Shown here: piece after piece, positions 1-9,308 of the stretch
Layout: each line of letters opens with the position of its first letter
Position numbering within the stretch: position 1 is the first letter of the stretch
Assembly (NCBI GenBank): GCA_020636215.1
Contig: JACJYG010000009.1
Coordinates: 462,433-526,432 of the forward strand
Length of the DNA stretch: 64,000 nt
From: Lewinellaceae bacterium
GTDB lineage: Bacteria > Bacteroidota > Bacteroidia > Chitinophagales > Saprospiraceae
Direction of reading: 5' to 3'
Translations under genes and position numbers: made by a program
The notes under the pieces: generated by a model
Databases searched by the model: none
The model's input: only the letters and a program-made list of their open reading frames with translations
What the model was told of the DNA's origin: nothing

Positions 1-330
1 GAAATTGAACCGGCCAAGTATCGCCAACCTCCGAGGAGCACTCCATATTCTTGGCATACATCCCCCCCTTTTGAAGTAAGCTTCTATTAGGAGTCCCCAG
101 CCTAATCTATTACAACCTGGCCACCTGCAGATAAGAGAAAAGCAATGTATGCTGTACTGCCGGCATTTGGGAATCAGGATAACCTTGATGAGAAAGGAAC
201 GATGCTGGATAGAAAAGTCAGAAATAGTAGCAAAAAGGAGGAAATAGCAGTATGTGATTTTTTAAAACTATAAAATACTGTAAATCAGCCTTAAAAAATC
301 AATCAAAAATATAATTTACATTATTTAAAA
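1..330. other. AT-rich left flank, no supported gene
   Basis: I see no convincing gene in this stretch. A short minus-strand reading frame could begin near position 60 behind a G-rich run and leave the window at base 1, but only about 20 codons are visible. From about 240 on the sequence is very AT-rich and leads into the inverted repeat just before the tRNA-derived repeat. Confidence 0.5.
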
Positions 331-365
331 AATCATAATTACCTGAAGTTCATATAATTATGATT
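331..365 (-). terminator. Inverted repeat beside left att-like repeat
   Basis: Perfect 11-bp arms (331-341 and 355-365) flank a 13-nt loop. Read on the minus strand, the hairpin is followed by a T-run, as in an intrinsic terminator, although the stem is AT-only. It starts just past the tRNA 3'-end fragment at 368-387, where a tRNA-Arg terminator would be expected. It may be the original tRNA terminator displaced by island insertion (inference). Confidence 0.4.
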
Positions 366-367
366 AA

Positions 368-387
368 AAAGTGGTCCCACCAGGATT
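368..387 (-). repeat. Left att-like copy of tRNA-Arg 3' end
   Basis: These 20 bases are identical, in the same orientation, to 22587-22606. On the minus strand they read as the last 16 nt of tRNA-Arg(CCG), covering the 3' side of the T arm, the acceptor strand and the discriminator base, plus 4 flanking bases. A tRNA 3'-end copy at the far end of a region starting at the intact tRNA is the standard trace of tyrosine-recombinase integration. No integrase gene is visible between the copies. Confidence 0.75.
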
Positions 388-560
388 TTTAAAAACGTAT
401 CCGCTCATTGCGCCGGTAAACAGCGGGGATGCCAGCCACTTCCTCCCTGAAAGCCCAGTATTTTGAACCATTGGGGAACTCCACTTCATACAAGGCAGTC
501 GGGAAAACGAAACCATCCAGGCTCCGCGTGGAGGCCTTGTAAGGGCCGGGATCATGTCTT
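388..560 (-). pseudogene. RHS N-terminal-region remnant
   Basis: The minus strand encodes a stretch beginning about FVFPTALYEVEFPNG and continuing KYWAFREEVAGIPAVYRR up to a stop at about 388. It matches a segment of the two long RHS proteins here (YPTALYRVIFGNG...LAFREEL...YTRERR in the 11015-13906 gene). The fragment abuts the tRNA-derived repeat, so an RHS gene was cut at the att-like site. There is no start codon and no downstream core, so it is a remnant. The overlapping minus frame at 364-582 is a shadow. Confidence 0.7.
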
Positions 561-704
561 TGCCTTGCTCGATGCCTTTCAAAACTCCTGTTACCCAGAA
601 TTGCCCATGGACCTTATGAAAATTCCCTCACAGTTTTAACCGTAGAGGCTTTTCACTGAATGCTAAAACCTTTGCTTTGGGAAAAAGAAGCTGAAAACAA
701 CACC

Positions 705-971
705 TTAAATGAATCCCATAAAAAGAAGCATTATCAACGGAATAATCAAATAACTTAAAAGGAGCATCTTATTTATTTTTCCATATTCGGCGTTCAACCA
801 TTTTTTATGGTTTATGATAGTTAATACTGATACGAGCAAAATTGATACTCCTTGAAACATCCAGAAAACTAAAAAGTAGCCCAAACCGGTTCCGCCGGAA
901 GCAAGTAACATGAATAAAAAAAGTAGAAAGCTGATTAGCAAATATAAACCCGTTATTATTCTAAGTGCCAT
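705..971 (-). CDS. Small 3-TM protein, putative immunity protein of module G
   Basis: This encodes 88 residues from the ATG at 969-971. It is almost wholly hydrophobic, with three predicted membrane spans (a leader span, a central one around FLVFWMFQGVSILLVSVLTI and a C-terminal one). I recognise no family. The start was chosen because it lies four bases after the TGA (976-978) that ends the module G toxin fragment, the tight coupling expected of a toxin-immunity pair. A periplasm-facing membrane immunity protein would fit a lipase-like toxin acting on the envelope (inference). It has probably lost its partner, since that toxin is split by an IS. Confidence 0.6.
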   Translation of the reverse strand: MALRIITGLYLLISFLLFLFMLLASGGTGLGYFLVFWMFQGVSILLVSVLTIINHKKWLNAEYGKINKMLLLSYLIIPLIMLLFMGFI

Positions 972-1228
972 ATTTTCATTTTTTATCATCTTGAAGTTCC
1001 CATTTCTGGCCATTCCAAATGTAAGTTCCTTCTTTTAATTTATTTATATCTCCAAAGAAAGACAAAATACTATGACTGCTCTGCCCTTCATCTTCCTGCA
1101 CATCCTCTGCTCCTTCTTGCGTTTGATTGGCTAACCAAGGAGCATCAGCTAAACTTCCATCAAATATTCCTCCTCTATGAATAAATTGCTGGGTAAATAC
1201 ATTACTCTCAGCTTTCATACCCGCTGCT

Positions 1229-2486
1229 CACACCACTAGACATTTTGAAAAATCAAGCGATATTCACCTTGGGTGATTTTCCCCAAATAACGGGTGAATT
1301 GGATCAGATTTAGGGCTTTTCGCCTGACAATATCGAGCCCTTTGAGGAACACCGATACGGCGCGGTATTCAAAGCCGGAGCGTTTATCCCGTACCCAGCG
1401 AATACCGTCGCGATATTCTTTGAGCAGCCCCTCCCGAATAGCCAGTATATAGACCAGTACAGCGATGGCCATCATCAAGTGGCGTTTTTCTTTGCCTTGT
1501 ACATTCATCGCTTCCAAATTCACCCCGTTACTTTTTAAATGCTTGAAGCACACTTCGATCTGCCAACGCCACTGGTACAGCCTGCTTGCCTGGGTAGGGC
1601 TGTGTAGGTTAGTTAGCAGATAAACCAGTTCGTCTTCCGCATCCGGGCGTGGGTTTTTCATCACAATATAGTGTAAATCCAGCTCGCCTATTTTTATCTT
1701 CTTGGACACCTTTTTGCCTTTTACTTCTGCGCTGCTTTGTCCTTAAGTTGCTGCCAAGTACGTCCTCCATTAGCGTTGATCTCGTCGTGATAGATTCCCT
1801 CTTTTACCCGAATAACAAAATACAAACCACTCTTGTCCAAGTACTTGAACCACCTCTTGCCCACATATTCCCGGTCTGCCAGCAGGGTCATACCACTTAG
1901 GTTATATTTGTTCATCACTTCGTTGAGCATGGCTATTCGCTCTTCCTGGGAAGAATGCCCGGTACTTTGCCAAATCTTCCCACCAGATCGGAATCGCTAC
2001 ATCATCGACCAAAACACACAAGGTCATTAAATGGATGGTTTCATTACCACAATCCCACTTGGTCCCATCCAGCAAAAGGTGCTTTTAACTTCTTAGCTCC
2101 AAAACGCTTACCCTGCTTAAAAAAGTACCAGCCAACACAAGGTGCGCAAGCCTTGCATCAACTGCTCATATTGTTGGCAATCTTGCTCGCTTAGCACCTT
2201 GCCTTGGTCGAAGTAACGTGTCAATAATTTATAATCAGCATGGGCGCTGGCTTGGCCAGAACCACGAACATGGGGTACACTGTTCTTCACCTTATTCAGG
2301 TTGACCGTACCCGCCAACAGGATCGAATGACTGACGATCAAGGTGTTTTTAAGGGTATTTACGGGCAGTTCCAAGGTCTTTTCTGTATCTTGCTCAAGAA
2401 GCGTAAAGGCCGACATCTTTAATGGTTTTAGTCGACTTTAAAGATAGTTCACTTTACGCTTCTTTTTCAAAATGTCTAGTGGTGTG
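1229..2486 (-). mobile_element. IS4-family insertion sequence (complete ends, 1258 bp)
   Basis: Perfect 24-bp terminal inverted repeats (1229-1252 and 2463-2486) begin CACACCACTAGACATTTTG. They are flanked by a perfect 9-bp direct repeat CCCGCTGCT (1220-1228 and 2487-2495), the target duplication. Length and 9-bp duplication fit the IS4 family. The transposase is frameshifted, so this copy should be inactive on its own although its ends are intact. It interrupts the tip of RHS module G. Confidence 0.9.
1236..2416 (-). pseudogene. IS4-family DDE transposase, frameshifted
   Basis: Parts of one transposase lie in shifting frames: an N-terminal piece (2117-2416), a middle piece with the first Asp motif LLLDGTKWDCG, a piece with LLADREY carrying the second Asp (1721-1930), and a C-terminal piece (1236-1709) with YQWRWQIEVCFKHLK. 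The last matches the IS4 signature Y-x2-R-x3-E-x6-K that carries the catalytic Glu. At least two or three frameshifts separate them. About 390 codons in total is normal for the family. Decay or homopolymer sequencing error could each explain the breaks. Confidence 0.85.
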
Positions 2487-3212
2487 CCCGCTGCTTGAAA
2501 TGGATCAAAATCTGCGACCAACGTTACAGGGACTCCCTTTACCCCACGTTTTCTTGCAGCCCTCAAAAGCGCCTTTACGAAACCTTTACCAAAAGCACTG
2601 CCCATACTATGAGTTATTACCTTAATTGTCTCTGTAACGTTACCATTCTCATCAATTATCTGGTTCAAGATCGCCTCGGCATTAGCAACTCCTGTCATAT
2701 ATCCGTCTGCATACCTGCTTCCTCTTGACAAATTGTTCCCACCGTGAATGTAAGTAGCATTGAAATCCCCTAAATGTTGCATAACGCGCTTATCAAAAGC
2801 TCTTACTTCTCTTTCAGGACTGTAACTGTATATTGGATTTCCTGTCTTTTGATTTATTCCAAGGATTGACCGGTTTCTTGTATATTCCCTCCAATAGCGT
2901 GGGGTTCCTTGGTTACCTTTAGACGGAGTAAAACCATTGATAAAGACGACTAATTTTCCATCAGGGTCTTTAGCATTGATAGGCCTATTAAGAACGTAGC
3001 TATAATTAGAATAAGGATAGTATAATTCAGATAAGGCATCCACCCCCGTCCACCTCCCCAGCGCCCCATCATACCACCGCGCCCCATAATCCATCAGGTT
3101 GATGCCGTAGTCCTCATTCAGCTCCTTCCCATTATACAAATAATTATTCTCCGGTTCCACCGTCGCATACCAGGGGCCCCTATGCCCCATACCAAAAGGA
3201 TAATAATGCGCC

Positions 3213-3253
3213 TTCCCGACCCTACGGGTACGGGACCTCCGCTACGCTCCGGC
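3213..3253. repeat. REP-like palindrome, disruptive copy in module G
   Basis: About 41 bp carrying the motif TCCCGAC..GGGTACGGGA followed by a CGCTACGCTCCGG tail is inserted between the codons for EITQ and AHYYPFGM. The same place is uninterrupted in module A (about 19465-19475). It shifts the reading frame. Close relatives sit at 17127-17168 in the same codon position of module B and at 9269-9308. Confidence 0.65.
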
Positions 3254-3360
3254 CTGAGTAATCTCCAACTCATTCTCCGGCGTACCAGGGTCCTCCTCTG
3301 TTAGCTCAATATAGCCATTCTGGTTGAAATCAGAGAAGGCCAGGCGGGTGTTGCCTAGAA

Positions 3361-3386
3361 CCTGTCCCGTACCCGAAGGGTCGGGA
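3361..3386. repeat. REP-like palindrome, in-frame copy (module G)
   Basis: A GC-rich palindrome (TCCCGTACCCGAAGGGTCGG) is inserted inside the conserved core motif DHLGNTRL, changing it to DHPDPSGTGQVLGNTRL. It adds nine codons and keeps the frame. Equivalent inserts occur in modules A, B and E, but modules C and D have the plain DHLGNTR. Confidence 0.65.
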
Positions 3387-4380
3387 TGGTCTTTGTGGAA
3401 GTACTCCGCCCGGAAGCGGGTAATGCCAGGGCCGCCACTGTACTCCGCCACCAGCCGGCCGTCGGGTAGGTTGATGGCCTCCAGTTGGCCGTCGCGGTAT
3501 TCGATGCCGCCGTCGTAAAGAACTGCTCCAAACTCGCCGTCCTTTTTCCACTTTCGCCCTGTAGCGTCGTAGGTGAGGGACATGGCGCCGATGGAGGTAG
3601 GTAAGTTAAGGAAATTGTACTGCATCGTCAAACCCTTGTGGGGTCATATTCGAGGTTGCCGTTGTCGTCGTACTGGTACAGGGCGGTGAAGCTGGCGCCG
3701 GGCTTGAAGCCATATACCCGGCTATCTATGGGCGCCTCGTCTTTGACATTGCTCATCTGGTTCGGGCGCTCCCCGTTGTAAAGCATTGTCAGCCGGTCTA
3801 TCTCCCGGGGCACGAAGCAATCTCCATCGAAAACCAGGCCTTTGCGGGTGATGGACTTGATGTTGCCCACTGCATCATAACCGATGCCTGGCACGCTAAA
3901 CTCCTCAGAAGCTACGGTACTTGATACTTTACCGGGGTGGCGTTTACCGGCAATTCCAGGAAGCCGTAGTTGGCGGAAATGACCCGGTTGAGGGATCGTA
4001 GCTGTACTGATAGTATTTCGGGCCTGGCTGGTGATTTTCCAGCGCAGTTCCTTGATGTTGCCGTTGGGTTCATACTGTTCGAAACGCATGGCGAACAGGG
4101 GCTTGCGCTCCGTTACCACTATGGTGAACACCTGGCTGTTGGCTGTGATTTCCTGCTCATCGAGCACCAGGTGCGGCCCGTCGAGTTGGTTCAGCAGGCT
4201 GTCGCCCAGGATATACATGGTGGAGCCGTCGCACAGTTCTACCAGGTACAGCGTGATGGGGAGCTCATAATTGTTGGGGTACATGTTGCACATCGCATTC
4301 TGTATCTGGGCAACGGACGCCTCCTGTTTCTTTTTGTCCTGGTACGAACAGCCCAGATCCGGAGGGTTGCATTCTTCCGG

Positions 4381-4925
4381 CCCTGGCTGCCATCACGCAA
4401 ACCACTCCCTCAGCACCCTCGCCAAGATAGCCCGCCAGTCCTGTCCTCGCTGACCCGCTGCTACAGCCGCCACAACGCCGCTGCGGAGGCCTGCCGGGCA
4501 GGCTGCGGCTGCGGGCCTCCACTAGCCGCCTCACAACGATTTGTAGTGCCGGTCGCTTACGCCCCTCCATTCTGCCAACCCTCATGACCATCTGCACATT
4601 CCGGGTCTACTCACTATGCGCCCCGACACTGGCGTGTACGGGGTAGACTGCTGCTCTTCCTCCTGCGGCCGCTAGCTCACACACTAACCCCATCGCCATG
4701 GCCACCTCGTCGGGACGCGCCGCTGCGCGATAACTGCGAGCCAACACTTCACCCAACACACCTCTCAGCCGCCGGAAGTTTACTGAAGGCGGTACGACTC
4801 GGGAGCGAAAGCCGAACGGCAAAAGCCCTTTACTCCGCTAGTGCCTCCGCTGAGTAGCTTCGGCGCTCGCGGAAAGCTCCGACTTGGCTTTTACCGCCCT
4901 GCTTTCTAAACACAAACTCCCACTT
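4381..4925. other. GC-rich inter-cassette spacer with hairpin I
   Basis: Homology to the module A RHS gene stops at about 4380. The next 430 bases are GC-rich with no convincing gene; open frames here lack any family resemblance. At 4812-4827 and 4886-4901 there are inverted arms (CCGAACGGCAAAAGCC against GGCTTTTACCGCCCTG) matching hairpin I of the spacer at 17594-17644. The left arm of hairpin II follows (4909-4925), and the IS1182-family element starts at 4926. Confidence 0.55.
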
Positions 4926-6800
4926 GAGGCTGTCTCAAAAGTCGCTACCGCCGGGGCTCCCCCAACTCAGGGCAGCCATGGTAAGAGGTGACAGCAAGTT
5001 CATTGAAAATTGGTCAAAAGTCGAAAAAGCTTTGGGAAAGGCCATTTTTTCAAAAAACAGCTGCCATTGGCTCGTTTTTTGGCCCATTTGGTTGGCTTGA
5101 ACGCTTTGAGCTGGCGGCAGCGGCGCATCTTGGACAGGCTTATTCAAGGTTGCCCACCATTTTCTAAGGTTATGGGCAATAGCCAACATACTGACTCGGT
5201 GCTTACGCCTTCCAAGCCAGTGAGCAAGAAGCGCCGGAAGCCTCGGCACTGCTTGATGTGGTGAAGACTGGTTCTGTATCAATGCCTCGTTTTTGGCGCA
5301 TTCGGATTCCTCTGAGCGAATTCAAGCGCTGGCGTGCTTGCTGGCGGTATCGTGCGTTTCGTTGATTAACCCGTATGATACGGTCCGTTTTAGCTTTATG
5401 GCACATGCCTCTCAAAGGGCAGCCCTCACAGCGCTGAGCTTGGTAAACGTGAATTTTATGCGGATAGCCTGCTTGCGTTTTTTTTCCTCGCACACTTGTA
5501 CAAGAGCCATGCGTTGCCCCATTGGGCAGACATAGTAATCCTGTTCGGCGTTGTAGTATAAGTTCGTGTAATAAAAGGGTTGGCATCTGCCTTTCCGTTT
5601 TGTTCCCGGTCAAAGCCTGGGTATTTGAGGTAGGCTTCAGGTACCTTTTCTTCCAGGTATTCATAAGCCTGTTCACAGCCGTAGCCGGCATCGCCGCCAA
5701 TCCTTTTAGGCTGTGGGCGCTGATGGACTCAAGACTTGGAACGTGTCGTCCATATGCTCGGTGAAAACAGCCATGTCGGAAGGTGTCTGGTGCACCGTGT
5801 AATTGATGACAAACTGGTTCTCCGTGCCCAGTTGCAAGTTGTAGCATGTTTTTAATCTACTACTTGCCCAAATGATCCTCTTTAGTGCGCATGAAGGTAG
5901 CGTCCGGGTCCGTCTTTGAATAGGAACTGCGGTACGCTAATATCGCTTCCTGCTCCTCGTAGGATTGCAGTTTGGGCAGGTGCTCCTGCTGGAGCTTTTC
6001 CAATTGCTTGCTCAGCTTTTTGTTTTCCCCAGTTGCTCCTTGAGCGCTTTGTTTAAACGTTCAATTGTTTCTTGAAGCGCCTCACTATCACTAACAGCCG
6101 GCTGGGCAGCCTTGGCTTGTTCCTTAGCTGCTTCTGCCTCAGTACTGTTCATTGGTACTTCTATTTGTTCGATGATCTGGGCGATCTCCAGCAGGCCCCT
6201 TTGTAACGCTCGACATTCTTTGCCCATACATAAGTGTACCGCCCGGCAACCGACTCTAGCTTCGTGCCATCAACATAATATTCTTCCAACCGGACGTAGC
6301 CTTGTTCCACCAGCATAGCCAATACATGGGCAAATACAGCCTTGACTGTCTGCTTGAGCCGGGAATTGCGAAAACGGTTCAAGGTATTGTGGTCAGGCTT
6401 TTGCATCCCGCATAGCCACATGTAGCACAGGTTCTCTCTTGTAGCGCTTTCTCTATGTCGCGCGATGAATAACGCTTGTCAACATAGCCATACACCAAGC
6501 GCCTTTGAGCATCATCCGAGGGTGGTAGGTGCTGCTACCCCCACCTTCATAGGTATTCAATATAGGCTCCAGGTCCATGCCTTCTATCGCATCGTTGACT
6601 AAGCGCACCAGGTGCTCCTCCGGAATAAGTTCTTCAAGCGTGGGGGGCAGCAGCCAGGCTTGATTCTGGACATAGGGCTTGAAGGTCACCTGGTTGTGGC
6701 GCTTCTTTTTTCCATGAGGAGGAGTTGGCTCTTTCATGTCTTTAAAATACGGACTTTTGACCGATTTTCAGCACCGGCAGGCGACTTTTGAGACAGCCTC
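4926..6800 (-). mobile_element. IS1182-family insertion sequence, decayed
   Basis: A 20-bp inverted repeat GAGGCTGTCTCAAAAGTCGC (4926-4945) has its exact complement at 6781-6800. The 1875-bp length and the transposase pieces fit the IS1182 family. I see no clear target duplication. The element landed in the loop of an existing hairpin: the bases on either side (4909-4925 and 6802-6818) are inverted repeats of each other. Several frameshifts make it non-autonomous. Confidence 0.85.
4935..6737 (-). pseudogene. IS1182-family DDE transposase, frameshifted
   Basis: From the 5' end: LIPEEHLVRLVNDAIEGMD and the Asp-region of DUF772 type (6453-6737), then YYVDGTKLESVAGRYTYVWAK with the first catalytic Asp (6161-6421), a coiled middle (6012-6227), then a zinc-type segment CEGCPLRGMC followed by NARYRQQARQRLNS and RGIDTEPVF (5203-5847). 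The order and motifs are those of IS1182 transposases. At least four frame changes break it, so no full-length protein is made. Confidence 0.85.
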
Positions 6801-6801
6801 C

Positions 6802-6882
6802 AAGCGGGAGTTCGTGTTCAAAAAAATATCAGCCTCGAACCTTGCGATCATCTATCAGCGGTCGATTGATCACTTGACTATG
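6802..6882. other. Inter-cassette spacer, right part after IS1182
   Basis: The right arm of hairpin II (6802-6818) is followed by sequence resembling 17702-17752: a run of A, then ...CAGCGGTCGATTGATCAC... matching CAGCGGTCGAGTGGTCAG. This shows the spacer at 17.6 kb and this one share ancestry on both sides of the IS. Confidence 0.5.
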
Positions 6883-7284
6883 CTATGGGTCATTTGGCTC
6901 AAGGTGCACTTGAATTTTTGAAAAGCTTCGACTAAGAGTTTTTGATTCGTTATGATCTATGTAATCAGGGTGTTTCACAATCAAATCGTAAGCTTCCGCC
7001 TTCTTAATCTCCAATTTAAATTTACCATCCAGATTGGTTTTCACAGAATCAAGAATGGGTTTTGATTCCCACGCAGCATTGGACATATCGTATACCCACC
7101 AAGTAATTCTAACCTTGGCCCCAACAATTGGGGCTTTAGTATTTTTATCAATTATCTGACCTGTCAGCGAAACATTTTGATAGTTACCATCGCAGCTTGC
7201 CAAAAGAATCGTTAGCAACGATAGGCTAATTGTTCTTTTGATAATTCTGGATAGCCTGCCTAATATACATGCGGATATAGCCAT
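6883..7284 (-). CDS. Lipoprotein, putative immunity protein of module F
   Basis: From the ATG at 7284 this is a 133-residue protein: basic n-region RLSRIIKR, hydrophobic core, lipobox LLASC, then a mature part starting DGNYQNVSLTGQIIDKNTKAP. That is the opening of a carboxypeptidase-regulatory-like beta-sandwich (VSLTGQIID..T..PIVGAKV). The start overlaps the 3' end of module F by 59 bases and gives a proper signal peptide; earlier in-frame starts would add unrelated sequence. Location suggests immunity against the lipase-like toxin, acting at the envelope (inference). It could instead be an ordinary surface lipoprotein. Confidence 0.65.
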   Translation of the reverse strand: MAISACILGRLSRIIKRTISLSLLTILLASCDGNYQNVSLTGQIIDKNTKAPIVGAKVRITWWVYDMSNAAWESKPILDSVKTNLDGKFKLEIKKAEAYDLIVKHPDYIDHNESKTLSRSFSKIQVHLEPNDP

Positions 7285-7999
7285 CTTGTTTTTGTTGAAT
7301 ATTACCATGAGTAACCCCCGAACCAGTTGCATTGATGTTATGCACTTCTGTATTTCCTGTACCCCTATTTCGGCTACCATTTGAACCTGGAAAATTTGAA
7401 GTACCACTATCGCTACTACTGCTTTGGCTGGAAGAATTTGAACTAGTAGCCCCCGTAGATCTAGAAGTTGAAGATACTCCTGAGTCGTCTGTTTGATAAA
7501 AATTAATATTTACTCGTACGTTCTCTGGTACATCTTTATTTACTGTAGCATTTTGTAGTGGACCATCGGAACCATCCACTGTTATAAGGAGGTCTACAGG
7601 AATATTATCTTCCTCTACTTTCGTCGCTAGATCCATAGCAACATCGACGCCATAACTGTATCCATATAAGATTACCTGATCACCATCTTCATAGTTTTCA
7701 GTAATAAAATCGTATCCATTACTGACACCCGATGCTGAAGTGAAGCCAGGTGCAATTACTCTACCTTCAAATTCTCTGTTACTCTCCGCTGCTGCTCTTT
7801 CTGTGGCTTTATAAAATTCACCAGTGTGTCCGGCCGCAGCAGGAGTGGTCGTTTTACCACCACCTGTAGGTCCACCATGATACATAATTGCAAGGACTTT
7901 CTGTAGCCCCCAAAGGTCTATATGAGCAATTGGCTCATTTTCCGCATAATTATAAGTAGTCACATGTGGAAATTGATCCGCAATTGGATCTACACCCAA
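7226..7999 (-). CDS. Module F: RHS tip fragment with GxSxG lipase-like domain
   Basis: This 257-residue fragment starts within the end of the RHS core (GVDPIADQF, YNYAENEPIAHIDLWGLQK); everything upstream is missing, so it is 5'-truncated. The tip begins VLAIMYHGG and contains YGYSYG, a canonical GxSxG nucleophile elbow after a beta-strand, then LLITVDGSDGP with a plausible catalytic Asp, a low-complexity Ser/Thr-rich stretch, and VTHGNI with a plausible His. This is an alpha/beta-hydrolase layout, likely a phospholipase or thioesterase toxin (inference). The linker is the same as in module A, so the tips could be exchanged there. An immunity-like lipoprotein overlaps its 3' end. Confidence 0.7.
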   Translation of the reverse strand: MGVDPIADQFPHVTTYNYAENEPIAHIDLWGLQKVLAIMYHGGPTGGGKTTTPAAAGHTGEFYKATERAAAESNREFEGRVIAPGFTSASGVSNGYDFITENYEDGDQVILYGYSYGVDVAMDLATKVEEDNIPVDLLITVDGSDGPLQNATVNKDVPENVRVNINFYQTDDSGVSSTSRSTGATSSNSSSQSSSSDSGTSNFPGSNGSRNRGTGNTEVHNINATGSGVTHGNIQQKQDGYIRMYIRQAIQNYQKNN

Positions 8000-8127
8000 G
8001 AATCTCTGCTTTCAGAGGTCATCGTAAAAGTAAAAGTATGACCTTTAAGACAAGAAAGGAATTCTGTATGCCCTCGACGGGCTGCTCAGGGACACCAAGA
8101 CCCGGCTCGCATACCAATGACAAAAGG

Positions 8128-8163
8128 AAAAGCCCCGGCCAGAAAATGGGCGGGGCTTTTTTG
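8128..8163. terminator. Intrinsic terminator hairpin
   Basis: AAAGCCCCG pairs with CGGGGCTTT around an 11-nt loop, followed by six T on the plus strand; the minus strand has a T-rich tail too. On the minus strand it lies just past the stop of the 3-TM gene 8191-8475, so it probably ends the module E operon. Confidence 0.75.
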
Positions 8164-8190
8164 ACTCCTAATTCGGCGTTTTTCATCAAT

Positions 8191-8475
8191 TTAAGTTGTC
8201 ATGTTATACCCCATTAGAACGTAAAGCAGCAGAGATAAGATGATATAAAACATGTCACCCTTTTCCATGAATTTATTCTTCTTCAACTTGGAAAAAATAA
8301 CTACAACAAAATAAAGGTTGATGATTACACAAAAAGGCACTAAAAATAAATTCATCAATCCAAGTTCCGTTCGCAGCTCTTCCCTAACCTTATCTGTCAG
8401 AAATGCTTGAGCATGTAGAAGGTACAAAATGACAAGCACGCTCGTTCGGAGTAATTTTCTATTTTTTAAATTCAT
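8191..8475 (-). CDS. Small 3-TM protein, putative immunity protein of module E
   Basis: This 94-residue protein has three hydrophobic segments (RTSVLVILYLLHAQAF, LFLVPFCVIINLYFVVVIF, FYIILSLLLYVLMGY) separated by basic loops. Its ATG overlaps the stop of the module E toxin by four bases, indicating translational coupling. No family is recognised. Like the module G partner it is a short membrane protein directly behind a toxin tip, which suggests immunity to an envelope- or membrane-acting toxin. A terminator hairpin follows at 8128-8163. Confidence 0.6.
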   Translation of the reverse strand: MNLKNRKLLRTSVLVILYLLHAQAFLTDKVREELRTELGLMNLFLVPFCVIINLYFVVVIFSKLKKNKFMEKGDMFYIILSLLLYVLMGYNMTT

Positions 8476-9161
8476 TGCTTTTCTTTTTGAGTGTTTTGGT
8501 TGTACATCTCCCCTGCCTTTATTGCTCGCTGGTCAGCATCGGCATCCATAAAAAGCTCATTTAACTCAGACCCAATCTTTGCTGCCGACGGTGAAAATCC
8601 GGAGTCGTTCATCCAAGCCCCCCACATGAAGTTTCCGGCATCGTATAAATTAAACAACCTAAAGTCATCTCCGAACTTAAAGTAATGTTGGTTTTCAACA
8701 TAGTGGGTCCTCAACGTGCCATCTTCCAAATAGACGTGCTCATCACCAGTCCCATCTTTACCAAAATAGTTTGGAACTAAATGACTCATCACAAAGTCAG
8801 CCTCACCATGTGATTTGGATGCAACGTTCAGCCAAGTTCCCTCCCCTGCTGCATCAATTGCAGATGCAAGCTCATCATTCGATATGTTGAAGAAAACCCT
8901 GTCTCCATCCTCAAAATTTCTTGTTGAAATGTCTGAGTCCAAATTCTCAATATCGTTCAGATGGAGTACTTGGCTTGTTTCCTCCATCACAAAAAGATTA
9001 ACAGGGTTACCTGTCCTTTCAACCCTTGACACTTTTCCTGAAGAGTTTAAATAGATAATGTCATCCGCCGCCCTACCATCTGGGTCTATGAACTGAATTG
9101 GGTTTCCTATTGCATAATTATATGGTGTCCATGAGTAGAAATCTTCCGCCAGCGGATCCAC
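8472..9161 (-). CDS. Module E: RHS C-terminal end with unrecognised tip
   Basis: The readable part starts at a GTG in the RHS end motif (VDPLAEDFYSW, YNYAIGNPIQFIDPDG), so only the last stretch of core is in frame. The remaining 195 or so residues form a tip I cannot place: DDIIYLNSSGKV, a middle with VASKSHGEADFVMSHL, and FRLFNLYDAGNFMWGAWMNDSGF near the end. The frame is opened just upstream by a palindromic insert that introduces a TGA. The upstream core persists only as broken pieces. A coupled 3-TM gene follows. Confidence 0.65.
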   Translation of the reverse strand: MDPLAEDFYSWTPYNYAIGNPIQFIDPDGRAADDIIYLNSSGKVSRVERTGNPVNLFVMEETSQVLHLNDIENLDSDISTRNFEDGDRVFFNISNDELASAIDAAGEGTWLNVASKSHGEADFVMSHLVPNYFGKDGTGDEHVYLEDGTLRTHYVENQHYFKFGDDFRLFNLYDAGNFMWGAWMNDSGFSPSAAKIGSELNELFMDADADQRAIKAGEMYNQNTQKEKQ

Positions 9162-9268
9162 CCCCGTAAACCTCCCCAGCGCCGGGTCGTACCACCGCGC
9201 CCCGTACTCGTAGAGGTTGATCTCGTAGTCGGCGCTGAGCTCCTTGCCATTATACAGGTACTTGTTCT

Positions 9269-9308
9269 TCCCGACCTTTCAGGTACGGGACCTTCGCTGC
9301 GCTTCGGC
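9269..9308. repeat. REP-like palindrome, disruptive copy in module E
   Basis: This copy (TCCCGACCTTTCAGGTACGG followed by a CGCTGCGCTTCGG tail) sits between the codons for YLYNGK-upstream KNK and the APE segment of the core. It contributes an in-frame TGA on the minus strand. Confidence 0.6.

Larger units (their letters stand above)
976..4380 (-). pseudogene. Module G: broken RHS toxin with alpha/beta-hydrolase-like tip
   Basis: Reading from 4380 down, the RHS core (YD-like repeats, DHLGNTRL, YYPFGM and YLYNGKEL motifs) is nearly identical to 19470-20600 of module A. It is broken by single-base losses in G runs near 3640 and 3990-4010 and by a palindromic insert at 3213-3253. The tip follows the linker NAKDPDGK and carries THSMG, a serine-hydrolase elbow, after a FINGF strand, so it is lipase- or esterase-like. 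A 1.26-kb IS4-family element (1229-2486) splits the tip. Removing it with one 9-bp target copy joins DPFQAAG to MKAESNVF in frame and runs to the TGA at 976. A 3-TM immunity candidate follows. Confidence 0.8.

Noticed and set aside
1..60. Start of a minus-strand gene (MYAKNMECSSEV...) running off the left edge
   Set aside because: Only about 20 codons visible. It faintly resembles part of an IS1182 transposase, but too short to claim.
364..582. Minus-strand 72-aa open frame
   Set aside because: The RHS homology lies in a different minus-strand frame; this one is a shadow of the remnant.
4265..4822. Minus-strand frames of 110 and 71 aa in the GC-rich spacer
   Set aside because: They overlap RHS sequence in another frame or have no family resemblance and odd Arg/Ala-rich composition typical of GC-rich non-coding DNA.
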